DNA of 64,000 nt from Catenaria anguillulae PL171 (Eukaryota; Blastocladiomycota; Blastocladiomycetes; Blastocladiales; Catenariaceae): the NCBI GenBank assembly GCA_002102555.1, contig MCFL01000003.1:682001-746000 (forward strand), written 5' to 3'. Both the position numbers and the translations under genes were made by a program. The notes beneath the pieces are model-generated. The model was not told the origin of the DNA. It saw only the letters and a program-made list of their open reading frames with translations, and made no database searches. Of this stretch, positions 44,801-56,976 are shown one piece after another (position 1 is the stretch's first letter; every line of letters starts with the position of its first letter).

Positions 44801-47800
44801 GTGCGCCCAGCGGCGTCGCAAAGTATTGCTTGGCAGGCGTGGACATGGAGGTAGATGCGCGCCAGTTGGACTCGACACCAATTCCACCGCCAAACTCGTG
44901 GACTTGCACAAACTGGCCCAAGATGACTGCGGGAGACACACCGCCCTTGACGGCGGGCAACTTGTTGGCCGCAAACCAGTACCGGATGAGCGCCTGGAAA
45001 TACCCTTGGGACATGAGCATGGCCGATGTGGCCGATGTGGCCGGGTTCGAAATCAACCGGCAAACAATCTCGTATGCACGCTCGGCAAACAGCGGCGACA
45101 CGCTCTCGTTTTCGTCCGAGGGGAGCGCAAGAGCAAGAATGGAGCTGAGGAGCGTGCCCTCTGTGGTCACCTTGTCATCCACATACAGCTGCCCAGCCTT
45201 GGTCAGCCCCAAAATGAAGTTGGCCGAGCGACGGGATCTGCGGCATGCGCAAGTTGTACGCGGCGAGCTGCAAGATGGCTTGGCGGACGGAATGCACAGT
45301 CACCTCGTCGTGCTTGCCCAGCTGAATCAAATCACTGCCGTGCTGTTCTTGCGCCAAGCGGAACTGCTCCTCGTACGCATTGACAATCACATTGCCCGAC
45401 TCGGACATTGACAAGACCGTCACAAGCGGCGACGCGGCCGCCACCGCGCGGCCGGCGTATCCGGGCGCCATGGACAAGCTGGCCAAGATCTTGACTGACA
45501 TGATACCTAGCTCAGGCAGGGGTCCATTGACGAGCGACACGATATCAATGAGCGCCGACTGGCGGGTGGAAAGCAACCGATCGAGCTCGCGCTTGGATGA
45601 CCCGACCCCACTGCCCGTGGGCCCGGGAAGGGCGTTGCCTGATTGAGACCACATGCGCGGAAGCAGCTCGTGCAAGAACTTGGATTGCATGAGCAGCACT
45701 TGATAAATGACGCGGAACGCGAGAAGCAGAGAAGATGTGAACTCTTCGGATTCCGTCACGCCGACCCACTTGTTGGACCTTGTCGACGAGGATGACGAGG
45801 CCGAATTGGTTGAATCGACAGCGGGCGTCGTTGCCTTGAGCAATGTCGACGAGGTAAATGTCCCAGGCCGGCTCGGCGATCCACCGGCGGCAGCCGCGGC
45901 AGTGGTGGGCGTCCTGACGGATTCGGGCACCGTCAAGCGCTCCTGCAAATAAACACGTTGGCGCTCCTCCTCCACAAGGGCGGCACGGCCCCTTGAATCA
46001 CACTCAAAATTCCATCCAACAACGGCTTGCCATCCAAAATCTCATTGAGCATGAAAAACGCTGGATGCGCCATGGCCAACCTGGCCGACACATGTGGGCC
46101 GACACGTGCGTTACCGGCGGCCATCGACAAGAGCACGTCCTTCATGACGGCATCGAAATCTTGCAAGCAGCGCAAGACGGCGCCGAGCGACGTAGACGTG
46201 ATGGCCCACAGCTCGCGCTGGTCCGTGTACTCGCGCAGTGCCGCCTTGAGGAACACATCGTGCAGCATGTAGTTGTAGTAGGGCGCGGGACCTGGCGTGC
46301 GATGCGAAGAGCCAAGGTTGTCGACGAGGCTGAACGGCGAAATGGCGGGCGCGATTGCTGCGGCGGCGGAGGGTCCACCGATCCGCGGGCGCATCCGCCA
46401 CGGCGCTGGCTGTGGATGACGTGGTCGCTACACTGGCCAAATTCTTGACAAGGCTCAAGTATGCAGCGGTCACTGGGAACGTCTTGAGCTTGGATTCGCG
46501 ATCTTCGAGCTCTTGCACCAAACCGGCCACCGACGAGCCCATGGCCCTGGATGCCTGCGGTACCATGGCAATGTTCTCCATGTAGCTCCAGACGCGCTCG
46601 GCAATGTACTGATGGTCCTCTGCGGGTAAGGACGTACCTGGCGCCACAAAGGCCGCGACGGTGTCAATGAGCGCGGCCTTGACACGCACAGAAACGGTGC
46701 ACGTGAGCAGGGCAAAAAGCAACGACAGCACGTCCATGCCGTTCATGGTGCCCGGCATGAGCATTTGCCGACGAGCACGGCCATCAAACCGGACAACTTG
46801 GCGGAGAACGCGCAGTAGCGAAACGACCAGGTCGGCTTCGGGTGGCGACATGTGTGCGACTTCGGTGTTGGATGCAGCCGCCGCAGGCGATCCTGGACTT
46901 GACGCACTGTTTGCCGAGCGGCCTTGGGTGGCGACGGCCGCCGCCACGCGCTTCTTGTACTCTTCGACAAAGTGCCGGAGGCCATCAAACACATCAGACC
47001 ATGTGATGGCGTGTGCGAGCTCGGCCTGCGCCATGCGCTCGTAGCACCGCGACGCCGAGTGCAAATCACTCACGGTCGCGGCCACCAAGTGGTTGGCCAC
47101 GGTTTGCAGCCTGCGATGGTATACGGGCATGCCCACAAATCCCTTGAGCTCACCCGACCAGAATGCTTGACTATCTTGCACGTGGCCCTCAAACACAAAT
47201 GCCGTCAAGAGCGCAAACAGCTCGTAGTTGACGCGCACCAGCCCCCCGGCGGCAGCACGTCCTGCGGGCGGCGGCGGACTCTGAGTGCGGCGCACGGGCG
47301 CGTCCATGTCAACCTGCTCGCCACGGGCAAGAGCATCGATATCGCGAAGCATACGCTCGTCGTTTTCCTTGATGCTGAGCATGACATTGGAAGTCGCTGG
47401 ATAGCGTTGGCCACGAGGTTTGCGAGCTCGCGGCGGGCAAGGTCTTGCGACCGGTCCGAGAGCGGGTATCGCACAATCGGGTGGGCATCCTTGGAGACGG
47501 AGCGGTAGATGGTGTCGAGAGGGAGCGACAACGGATCGTACCTGCGCGGCAGGTTGGATGCGACGTGCGTGAGGAGCCACGGAATTGCGTCCGAGGTGAG
47601 GGCGTCTTGGGCAAGATTGGTTTCGGCTTCGGTGATTTTGGCGGAAGTGGTTGTCGATGAGGCTATGGCGACGGCCAATGAGAGTTGGAGCACAGACTTG
47701 AGCGCTGGTTGGTGGGAAAAAGTGACCGCATTGAGCTGGTTTCGGAGTTGCTCGAGATCCGCGTGCCTGGCATCAGCGCGAGGGTTGGCACCACCAAATG

Positions 47801-48742
47801 GTGCAGGGGCAGCCGAGGCAGTGTCTGCGCCGGCCTCGCTGATGGCGCGAATGGCCGCAAGCGAGGCCATGCCGAGTGGGACCGTGGCAACGTCGCCCAT
47901 GGGCAGCTGCGACAAGGCAGTACCGAGCGATTTGATGTCCGAAGCATCAGGCGTGGCCATCTTGACGGCTGCAATGAATGATGTTGGCGAGCAGCGAACG
48001 CGCGTCAGAAAGGGACGCCAGGAGTCGCTTGCGCCGGACGAGGACCTCGACTGCGGCTTTACCTGCCGCCCCAGCTGGTTGCGCCTGTGATTCGGCATCA
48101 CGCATGGCCTTGGCGATGACTTCATGGTTCCGAGCGGCGGCGGCCATGCCCGAGATGGCCGTGTCAACGAGTTTGTTGCGAAGCAAGTCTTGAATGAGCG
48201 AGAAAGATTGCTGGCCCGTTGGCCCACGGGAAGTTGCGTGATTTTCGAGAAGGGCAATGAACGATTCGAAGCAGCCATGTGAGGCGATCGGTGAAGGCAT
48301 CGATTTGTGCATCCGATGCAGTGGAAGCGTCCGGAACTTGGTCAGGGAGGGAGAGTGCAGAGACGTTGGGAAGCCGAGCGCGAATCGACTGGATCAATTG
48401 GGCGCCTTCGATCTCGGAGCAAAACACCACATTGACAATGTCGGCATGCAGTTTTTGCAGAGAGGGGGTTGATACCGACCCAGACGACTTGGCGGTGGCA
48501 GAGGCCGGTGCGCCGGGAACGGCAAATGCACCCGACGCAGTCGTGACATCATGATGAGTATTGCGCTGCGAGAAAGTGGAGAACTCGTGAGCCACTTTTC
48601 CCTTGTACAGTCATGGACAGGGCGCATTTCATACCGAATGAAATCAAGCCAACTCACAGGTGATCAATCTGAACGCAAAGCACAACTCGAATCGAACCGC
48701 TTGGGGTGGAAGATGTCAATGACCTGGAGACAACGAGGATGA
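41850..48742 (-). CDS. NUP205: Nucleoporin NUP205/NUP192 (inner ring), interrupted by several frame changes
   Basis: Giant alpha-solenoid scaffold of the nuclear pore inner ring, essential in yeast. Conserved-looking stretches follow in order down the minus strand. The middle has a SHADs-like run with GMDVLSLLFALLTCTVSVRVKAALIDTVAAF and ERVWSYMENIAMV, matching the human region after the VVVILGLLQCS block. Later come ILARSVQPQTGSMLG, SMGLLQRLSMHRQSRSMLIE, LIRYNQVLTPVLDLLSALVS, and near the end WNKYVVRGRTSQDVAIQVQYQ. A final intron of 84 nt (GTACCT..GCCCAG, near 42015-41935) precedes the C-terminal AEEEANAKRVLLELCKQSADL. The reading frame switches about every 200-500 nt (for example near 43130, 43700, 43950, 44190 and 47390) without splice sites. 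These are probably assembly indels, not mutations. The 5' end is unresolved: a short exon ending GATCACCT with GTGAGT near 48655 belongs to it, and the ATG may lie further up. Confidence 0.75.
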
Positions 48743-49736
48743 TCAAACAGCATGGGGTGTTGAGAAGTTGGGGTCAATCGCGAGAAATAGGGAAAACAGT
48801 GTCGTACGAGGGAAGGAATGGGTGTGAGTGGCACGAATGCACCAAGTGTCGATAGTATTGGAAGCCAGTGGGTCGGCTGTGATCCATGCGAATAAGTATG
48901 TATATGTGTTTGAATTTGCTTGCATCGCTTGACCGTTTTGCTCCGCTCCAAAACAAGATCGACAGCCACCACCCCTCGATGAGAGGACAGATCGGAGTGC
49001 CTTCCGATTTCGCGGCAGAGTCATGACGTCATGATCCAGGTCATGATCCAAGTCATGGCCAGAGTCTACCGGCGTTGCCTACGGATGCTGTCTTGAGGAA
49101 AATATAATGCTGGAGCTGATGGCTGCAAATCTAACATAACCACTGCCTGGTTGAAAGGTCGTGCCCGCGACGACGACCCCGCCAGTCAGGCCATCGTTGG
49201 GTCGCAGGATTATGTGCAAGCTTGCATGCAACCGTGCAAGTTTGGTCAGCGAGTACCTGACCTGCCCCGACGCGCTACCATCTTTGAAGCCGTTCTCGCT
49301 ATGGCCGAGTACCTGTCAGTTTCAAATGATTTGGCGAGTGGGTATGTAACCGGGCTTGGGCCGATGTGAGTACCTGACAGTACATGATTTGGCAGTCACC
49401 GAGAAACTGCCGAGTAATGTTGGCGTGCCCGGTGGGTGTTGCGTGAAGTTGGCTCCTGTTTCGGGCTTGGCCGTCAACCCGGTTGGATGGAGAATCATCG
49501 CCATGGCAAGACCGAGGTGTGTATACCAGAAGAATGCGCGGCAGCGCCAAGCTTGAAGATTCCACGCCTCTTGGCCAGCGGCTGTCCCTTAAAATTCAGC
49601 TCCCCCCAACACACACCACTCCAAGTTCACAACATGCCGACAGCGTCCCAGCGTCTCACGCTTTGATCTAACTCACTGGCATCCCCTACCACTTGTCACT
49701 TCGCGTCTCACTCAACTCCACCGATTCTGGCACATC
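48743..49736. other. intergenic / NUP205 upstream region
   Basis: About 1 kb. It probably holds the first exon(s) and promoter of the nucleoporin gene. A TCATGA/TCATGACC motif recurs four times at 49020-49055. No other gene is seen. Confidence 0.3.
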
Positions 49737-51577
49737 ATGACCACTGGCAACGCCATCGATCCCAATTCTCCCGATACCTCCAGCGCTGGCTCAGCCGAGC
49801 GCTCCAAGGTGCTTCAAGGCGATGCCAAAGCCGCCTTAGCCGAAATCGAATCCACGATTCCCACGCTTTTGAGGCTCTCCAAGTTCCCGGCTTGACCGTG
49901 TCGGTCTTCAAGGACGGCGAGCCACTCTTGCACCGTGGGTTTGGCACTCGGATTCTGGGCCGCGACGATACACCCGTGAATACAGACACCCTCTTCGATC
50001 TTTGCTCTGTCACCAAGCACATTACCGCGTCCGCCGCCGCCAAGCTCGTTCACGATGGCAAACTCAAGTGGAACGAACCCGTCACAAAGTACATGCCCAC
50101 CTGGCAATTCTCGGACCCGGTTTTGACCAAGTCGGTCACCATGGTTGATTTGCTCTCGCACCGTACCGGTCTTGCGAGCCACAACGAGATGCAAATGGGC
50201 ACCGTGTCCAACTATCGGCCGGCCATCGCGATCCCGCCGAATTCCTGCCTCATCTCGCGGTTGGCGACAGTTCCGCTCGTCGTACCATTACTCCAACTTG
50301 TGCTTTGCCCTGGCGACCCGTGTCATTGAGCAAGTTTCTGGCCAAGCGTACCCCGATTTCGTTGCCGAGAACTTGTTTGATCCGCTCGGCATCAAGGACT
50401 ACGAATGGTGCTTTCACGAGTTTGCCAAGCATCCAACGCTGCACTCCCACACATTCTCAAAAGTACGAGTCGCTCGACGCGTACGCCAAGCAAGTTATTT
50501 ACGGCCCGCCCGAATCGCTCGAGGCCCGCCTGGCCGCGCTCAAGTCCGTCGAGACGCCCGAGGCCGCCTTGGACTTGTGCAAGTCGACCCCACTCGAAGT
50601 TCAGGTCGATCAAGGCTTTCCCGAGGACCAGCGCGATTTCGTGGGAACAGGCGTATTCTATGTGTCGGCCAACGACATGGTCAAATGGGCCACGTGCCTT
50701 TTGAATGACGGCAAGGCGCCTGATGGGACCCAGGTGGTGCACGAGCTCAACATGATCACAAAGGTGCACAATTCCGAGTCGTACATGGCCGAGGCACAAG
50801 CGCCGCCGAATGGGCCGCGGCCCATTGGTTATGGGTTGGGATTGGCGTTGAGTCAGTTTGGGTATGTTCGTTCCCGTTAAGTGCTTCCCCACCGTTATCA
50901 TCCCATTAACAGCCGCCCGCTCACTCTTCTAGCGAGTACGAGCTTTGGGCGCACAATGGCGGAATGCCTGGCTTCGTTTCTCGCCTGGTCCTCATCCCTC
51001 GCGCAAAGACATTTATCTACGTAGCGTCCAATGCCATCTCAGGCATCTTTGGTGCTCTCCCGCAACGGATTCTGCACACGCTCTTTCCTCCGACAAGCTC
51101 ATTGCCTGCCCCTATGGCCGTGACGAGCTCTTCAAGGACTTGCCGAAAATCAAGCTCATGTACCCGCTGCAAATTGCTTTGGGCATCAAGAAACTCGCCG
51201 GTCCGGTGTGGCCCCCCGCGGCCAACGCCTCGACCGATCCAACGCGCGCGCTCGATTACGCTGGAACCTATTTCCATCCCGGGCACGGATACGCAACGGT
51301 GCTGGCGGACGCGCACTCGGGGGAGTTGCGCTTGGTTCGCGCACGCAACGAGGTGAATGAGTTGCACCCAGTGTTCGGCAAGGAACAACAGCGCGAGTAC
51401 TTTACGTTTGCTGAGTCGCCGCTTGCCATCAAGTTTGTCAAGGACGATAAGGTGGTGGATACGAGGCCGTTGCCCAAGCGCAAGGGTGGAGTTGCGTGGA
51501 GGCCCAAGGAAAAGTATGATTTGGTGCTGACTGAGGAGTCGTGCGAGCTCGAGATTGTGTTCAATCGTGTGGATTGA
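49737..51577 (+). CDS. Serine beta-lactamase-like hydrolase (LACTB/class C fold), frame-interrupted
   Basis: Fungal protein of the beta-lactamase-related serine hydrolase family; such proteins act as esterases, peptidases or amidases. Catalytic motifs are present: SVTKH (SxxK, Ser nucleophile) after FDLCS, YHYSN (YxN) and HNGGMPGF (HxG). An intron (~50862-50933, GTATGT..TTCTAG) sits before EYELWAHNGG. A C-terminal lobe follows (ALDYAGTYFHPGHGYATV...), ending in a small beta domain; total ~600 aa. The coding line changes frame at about 49865 (CCC), 50245, 50465 and 51085 (TCCTCC), while every segment on both sides is well conserved. Single-base assembly errors are the likeliest explanation. 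The start is the ATG at 49737. No signal peptide is seen, so it may be cytosolic or mitochondrial. Confidence 0.75.
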
Positions 51578-51746
51578 TCGGGTCTGACGTTATGCATATG
51601 CCATCGAGGTGGCGTGAGACATGATGATTGTATGACGGGCATAAATGTAACAGAATACACAAGTTGCATGATAAATATCTCAACCGATTCTTTGCGCTTC
51701 TGAACCTGACAACCCGACCTGCGGGCCGCCCGAGTGCCTCGCTGGC

Positions 51747-52385
51747 TTACTGCCGCTGTTGACGCTGACGTTGACGGCGAGGCACCCGGCGACGACGCGG
51801 CGCTTGTTTCTTGGCAGCTCCCGACCACGACCAGCACCAGCACCGTACCAGCACCAGTGCCTGCACCAGGCGCCGCCGGCTGCTTTGGCGCGGGAGCCGC
51901 CTGACCGCGACAACCAAGGCACCACACGATCCAAACGTGAACCCGGCGTCGGCCTGTGCAACCTTGAGCAAGCACCTCGCTCCCGGACCCGAGCACTGGA
52001 GTCCTGTAGGCACGCGAATGCCCAACGTGACACGCTGGTTGTTCGCACTGGCCAACACGCCCCTGACGCCGGGAATCTGCTGGGTGATTTGCACCGTCTG
52101 GAAGCTCTTGGCGGTACCTGTAGGATCGATTTGCACGGCGAGCGGACCTGCACCATCGCCATTGGTGATTTGCCACTGGATCGAGGCGTCGCCGCCAGCG
52201 GTCACGGTGAGCGGGGAGGATTGTTGAATGGCTTGCTCGACGTTGACGCTGCCGCAGGGGAAGTTGGCGGACGAGCCGACGTCGTCGTTGATGAAGGGGC
52301 CGGGAACAATCAAGCGGCCGTGGCCGAGGGCGAGGGCCGCGAGTTGCGCAATGGCAGTGATGGAAAGCAAGGTGTTGGCGATCAT
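51747..52385 (-). CDS. Egh16-like secreted protein
   Basis: Secreted protein of the Egh16 family, named from powdery mildew and found in several plant- and insect-associated fungi. A clear signal peptide (MIANTLLSITAIAQLAALALG) leaves a mature N-terminus starting HGRLIVPGPF; an N-terminal His next to Gly is shared with copper-binding and LPMO-like secreted families. A Cys-containing PCGS follows, then the family core TNGDGAGPLAVQIDPTGTA, ITQQIPGVRGVL and CLLKVAQADAGFTFGSCGA. After Cys/Gly the frame reads an Arg-rich low-complexity run that looks like the wrong frame of a Pro/Ala/Gly-Thr-Ser tail. So a frame change near 51900 is likely, and the true C-terminus may extend to about 51680. Function is unknown; the family is linked to host contact in other fungi. 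Confidence 0.72.
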   Translation of the reverse strand: MIANTLLSITAIAQLAALALGHGRLIVPGPFINDDVGSSANFPCGSVNVEQAIQQSSPLTVTAGGDASIQWQITNGDGAGPLAVQIDPTGTAKSFQTVQITQQIPGVRGVLASANNQRVTLGIRVPTGLQCSGPGARCLLKVAQADAGFTFGSCGALVVAVRRLPRQSSRRRLVQALVLVRCWCWSWSGAAKKQAPRRRRVPRRQRQRQQRQ

Positions 52386-53191
52386 CTTGGGATTGTAGGG
52401 AGTATGGAAATGGGAATGGGTGTGCGATCTACGCGAAGGGTCTGCGGGTGAGATGGGTTGCCAGTGGGTATGCAGGTGGGCAAGGAGTGTGTTCTGAGCC
52501 TGTCAGAGAAATGAGGATGATGGACCGATGCTGTGGGCAGGAAGGCGGGGATCGCGACAGTATTTGTACCTTCTTGTCGACACGTCCGCGATTCGAGGCA
52601 CGGTGAAGGCCAAAGGATCATTGCTTGAGGCTCTCTCTGAGATTCGACAGGTGTCGCCCTCGGTCCTTGCTGCTAGTAGAACAGTGCTCGATCGCAAATG
52701 CTCCGACACAAATGAGCGATTTACTCACAACAAACACTTGTTTCCCAGGATGGCTTTCATGTTGACGCGACTTGCGCACAAAGCCACGATGTCTCACACC
52801 CGTGACTGTCTCACTTTCAAGCTTGACCCATCCCATTCGTAGCACTGACGAGTGCGACTGGGATTCCAAGCAGTTGGACTACAAGCACTAAAAGCAATCG
52901 GCTGATCGACAAACATCCAATGAGGTTTTATCTGTTGACGGATTGTTTTAGTACACGGTCGCTCGGCGGATTCTGTGTCGCCGGCACACCCATGACGTGC
53001 ACGACACGGTGTCCAATCCTGCGCCAGTGGTCGAGCTGCATTTCATGCGAAGAGCTCATCATTGGACCGATTTTTTCTGCCGTCTGGCAAGAAATGTCAT
53101 GGGCAAGAAATTCCACATTGGCATTACATGTTTGGGACATGAACTTTCATACATGTATGCTCGTCACGGAGCATTCCAACGTTCCACTGAT
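52386..53191. other. intergenic, nothing recognised
   Basis: About 800 bp between the Egh16-like start and the end of the first hydroxylase gene. No ORF with domain-like composition. Confidence 0.4.
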
Positions 53192-54524
53192 TTACTTCAA
53201 CTTTGCATCCATCTCATCATCGCGATCCGCCTCCTCGGGCGTCAATTGCCCTCGCGAATCATCTTGACCCTCTGGTCATACTTCCAGACGTAACGCTGGA
53301 AACGCTCGCCGCCCTCTGTGCCCAATGCCTTGTCAAGCAAGCCGCTGACGCCAAACTGGTAAATGAACGAGTAATGATGCCAATCGTGTTTCCTGGCCGA
53401 CGGCCATCCCCACAGCTCGTATCCGGAATGATGGTGAATGGTCGACTGGATGGCAAACGTCAGCCACACCAAGGCCGTGAACGGATGCAACCCAAAGAAC
53501 GCGGGCCCACCCATGACTGGCGTCAGGTTGGAAATGATGTGCTCGAGCGGGTGCGCATATGTTGCGGCAAGGCCAATGGGCGCCGTAAACTCGTGATGTT
53601 TCTTATGGAAGCGCTGGTACAGTGGGCGCCAGTGGAACAGCCGGTGCGTAAAGTAGAAAAGCACCTCGTTGAAGGCAATGCAAAGGGCAATGTTGCCGAG
53701 CACGGTCGTGGGTGCGGGCAACGTGAGTGCCCAGCGCATGCCTGCGTCGGACGTGAGCACGTCGGCAATCCCGTGGCGAGCGGCCACGGCCGCGGCCACA
53801 CGTACTGGAAGTAGAGCAGGCCCAAGGGGATGTTGATGGTGAGTTGGTTGCGCACAACGACTTTGAGCGCCTTGATCCAGTCGGCTTTCGTCACGAGCTT
53901 GGTGTCTTGGATCTTGTGGGCTTTGGCAAAGCGGCCGAGCCAGGATTTTGGGTAACGGAGGGCGAGATCGAGCAGGGAAAGGATGCCCGAGTGGGTGTAG
54001 TAGGTCGTCGCTGGGATGATGTAGAAATTGATCTCGCTCGTCAGCATGCCCAGGAATCAAACCCAAATGTCCATGGCCGTGTGAATAAACGTACTGGTCC
54101 ACGAAAACAATCCAACGCTCACAAGTCCGCCCACGCCCATAGCGCCTAAAATCTTTGCCCACCCAGCTTTACCCGCGAGCGATGCATCTAGCAGCTTACC
54201 TGCGACCCACTTTGCGCCCGGCACAAGACTCAGACCCGACCGGAGCCAGCTTGGCAGCGGCGACGACGCGGCACCAAGTTCAAACAAGGCTGGTGATGAG
54301 CATACGAGTACGACGAGCGCGGCAAACAGCAACGGGTGCGCTGTTTCCTCGAGCGAAAACCCGCGAAGCAGGATCTCAAGGCTTCCGGGAAGCTTGGTGG
54401 GTTCCGGAATGGGCGAGGCGGCGCGAGGCTTGTCGGCGGTGGCAGCAGTAACGGGTTTGAGAGGCGCCGCACCGGTTGTCGACGGACCAGTCTGTGCGGG
54501 AGGTTCCAGTGTCGTTGTAGTCAT
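53192..54524 (-). CDS. FAXDC2-like fatty acid/sterol hydroxylase (tandem copy 1)
   Basis: Integral ER membrane di-iron enzyme of the fatty acid hydroxylase/sterol desaturase superfamily. Exon 1 is 54524-54095 (ATG at 54524), then an 84-nt intron (54011-54094, GTACGT..ATCCCAG) and exon 2 to the end. The His clusters are complete: HRLFH, HKKHHEF and HDWHH within SARKHDWHHYSF, with AATYAHPLEHIISNLTPV, HHHSGYELWGW and YQFGVSGLLDKALG also typical. An in-frame stop at 54057-54059 lies inside the intron. The frame changes near 53790 and again near 53248. In the second case the conserved end is QLTPEEADRDDEMDAKLK and the stop is at 53192. The nearest human relative is FAXDC2. Confidence 0.85.
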
Positions 54525-54658
54525 GGTTGCTGGTTGGTGAGATATTGTACAATGTAGAGACCGGGTCACAAACGGGACAGGTCTGCAGCGAGTAGCATGG
54601 GGTCGATTGATGAACGGGGCGAGACTTGGAGAAGGGTGTGTGTGAGAGGTGCCCGTCA

Positions 54659-54670
54659 GCTTTATACCCG
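54659..54670 (-). promoter_or_regulatory. TATA box of hydroxylase copy 1
   Basis: CGGGTATAAAGC on the minus strand, ~135 nt upstream of the ATG at 54524. I did not see a clear TATA in the equivalent place for copy 2, so the two copies may be regulated differently. Confidence 0.5.
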
Positions 54671-55575
54671 TGTCGAAGGTTGGTGCCGGTGCTGCTGCTG
54701 GCGACAGAATCGCCCCCAGAGTAGAGTTTATCCACGTCAAGGCCTCGTTTCCCTTGCTCGATTGCAAAAATCATTTGGATCGATTTGCGTTTGCCCAAGC
54801 GTCCTCGAGCTGAGGCGAATGGTCAGTCATGCGACTCGTCATCTGCATTGAGTGCGCCACCGGCGCGGCAACCAAAGGTGGAAGCCAGCAGTTGGTCCGC
54901 ACTTAGCCTGTAGCGGCAAAGCGGGCGTATGGCGGAAACAGGCAGGTAATCGCGGTCGGAAAGGAGCGGGCATTTTCATTTCAAGGGGTGGCGGTTTTTT
55001 CATGTCTCGCGGCTCGTGTTTCAAGGCGGCATCAACGGCAACAATCAACGGGAACTGCTGCTGGATTTGCGCCGCTTAGCTCCATTCCCTCCGCCACAAC
55101 CTGGGCGGAGCGGACAATATTAATACACCATGTACCTACCTTGGAAGGCCCGCCCGGCCTGTTGATGGTTGGATTCTTGATCGTTGTTGGGACTGCTTTA
55201 AGTCCACCACACATGTACAATTACATACCCAAAGCAGCAATTCAGCCAAAACTCACACGATCCTGCTGCTATGTACAGTCAGTATCGATGACCGTGGACT
55301 CCATACGTCCAGATCCGGTCATGCCAAGCGTGCAGGCAAGACGGCCACCGTCCACCATTGCAACGAAGTTCTCCTGTCGCCAGTTGTGAACCCAAGTTGG
55401 CTCCTGCAAGAATCCATTACATTGACATTGACCAGATAAAGTGGAAACAGCATGAAGTGCTCAAGCGCATGATTTCACAAACCCTTGCCAAAACATGTAT
55501 GCACGTGCGTCCAGCTTCGTCAGCCTGACGTCCCCACCACCGGGGACCACCACTCCAATCCCAAGAACCAGAAAT
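54671..55575. other. spacer between tandem hydroxylase genes
   Basis: About 900 bp. Open frames up to 133 codons have Arg/Ser-rich random composition and no domain. Nothing supported. Confidence 0.4.
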
Positions 55576-56976
55576 TTACTTGAGCTTCTCATCCTCGTCA
55601 TCCGCCCTATCCGCCTCCTCGGGTGTCCCCTTGCCCTCCCTCACCATCCTGACCCGCTCATCATACCTGTGCACATACCTCCGGTACCGTTCGCCGCCAT
55701 CCGTGCCCAACCACTTGTCCACGACGCCCGACACGCCAAACTGGTAAATGAAGGCATAATGGTGCCAGTCGTGTTTGCGCGCCGTGGGCCATCCGTACAG
55801 CTCGTACCCCGAGTGCGTGTGAATGGTGGTGGTGATGGCCAGCGTGATCCACACAAACGCCGACAATGGGTGCATGCCAAAGAGTGCGGGCCCGAGAAGC
55901 ACGGGCGTGAGGTTGGAAAGGGTGTGTTCGAGAGGGTGCGCGTAGGTGGCTGCGAGGCCAATGGGTGCAGTGAATTCGTGGTGGATCTGGGATATTTACA
56001 TAAGCGTAGACGAGTGTGGTGAGCAATTCCGGTCCGAGTCCAGATGAATGCAAGCATCCAGCACACAAGTACCTTGTGGAATCGCTTGTACAGCGGGCCC
56101 CAATGAAACAGCCGATGCGACGAGTAAAACAAGAGCTCCTCGACAAGCGCACACACAAGAAACTCCTTGCCCACTTGAGCCGCGCTCGGCATGGTCGCGG
56201 CCCATGTCGTGCCTTTCCCCTCCACATCCAGCACATTGGCGTCTCCACCCGAGCACGCGCGCAACCGACCAGGCGTACAAGAAGCGGAAGTACAGCAGAC
56301 CCAAGGAATGTTGATGGTGAGCTGGTTGCGCACAACAACCTTGAGGCACTTGAACCAGTCTGCGCCCGTCACAAGTTTTGCGTCCTGGATCTTGTGCGCC
56401 TTTGCCCAACGGCCCAGGGCGGATTGCGGGTAGCGCAGCGACACGTCCAGCAGGCCAAGGATGCCCGCGTGCGTGTAGTACAAGGCCGCTACAGACACAA
56501 TTGTCCAGACGGTTAAACATGCACGCGAAACCTGGAACGCCTTTCAAGTAAAGAGAAGAAGAATCACGGACTCGTCCATACAAACAACCCATATGTCATA
56601 AACCCGCCCACACCCATGCTCGTGACCCACGCGGCCCACGTGGCTCGCATCCACTGACTGACCCGGAACGCTTGCGCAAACACATAGTGTGCGGGCGCAA
56701 CAGACTGGAGCACATCGCGCACCCCAAGGGCAAGGGCGACTGGGCGCTTGTCAGGTCAAACAGGGCGGGTGTCGTGGCAAGCATCACGAGCGAGAAAAAG
56801 AAGAGCGGGTGCAGGGATTCGCGCGGCAGGAACGACCGCAGGAAGATTTGCGTGTCCGTAGGAAGCGGCGTGGGGGTGGAGGCCGCAGGTTTGGTCGAGG
56901 GGCCGGTGGATTTGAGTGGCGGAGAGCGGTGGGTCAGGCCGGTGGGAGCCGGCGCGGTGAGTGAGTGGGTTGTCAT
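55576..56976 (-). CDS. FAXDC2-like fatty acid/sterol hydroxylase (tandem copy 2)
   Basis: Paralog of copy 1, in the same orientation, 1.05 kb upstream of it. The ATG at 56976 opens MTTHSLTAP. Intron 1 is in the same codon and phase as in copy 1 (TGG ACG A|..|CG, GTCCGT..CTGTAG). An extra intron is present in copy 2 only, between HK and IHHEF in the second His cluster (GTACTT..ATCCCAG, near 56072-55990). The His clusters are HRLFH, H-K/IHHEF and HDWHH. The end reads VREGKGTPEEADRADDEDEKLK, matching copy 1. Frame changes occur near 56725 (GGGG), 56305 and 56240, while sequence on both sides is conserved. Reaction and substrate unknown; C-4 sterol or sphingolipid/fatty-acid oxygenation are family possibilities. 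Confidence 0.84.

Noticed and set aside
54057-54059. in-frame stop in hydroxylase copy 1
   Set aside because: It falls inside an 84-nt intron with GTACGT and ATCCCAG sites, at the same position as intron 1 of copy 2.
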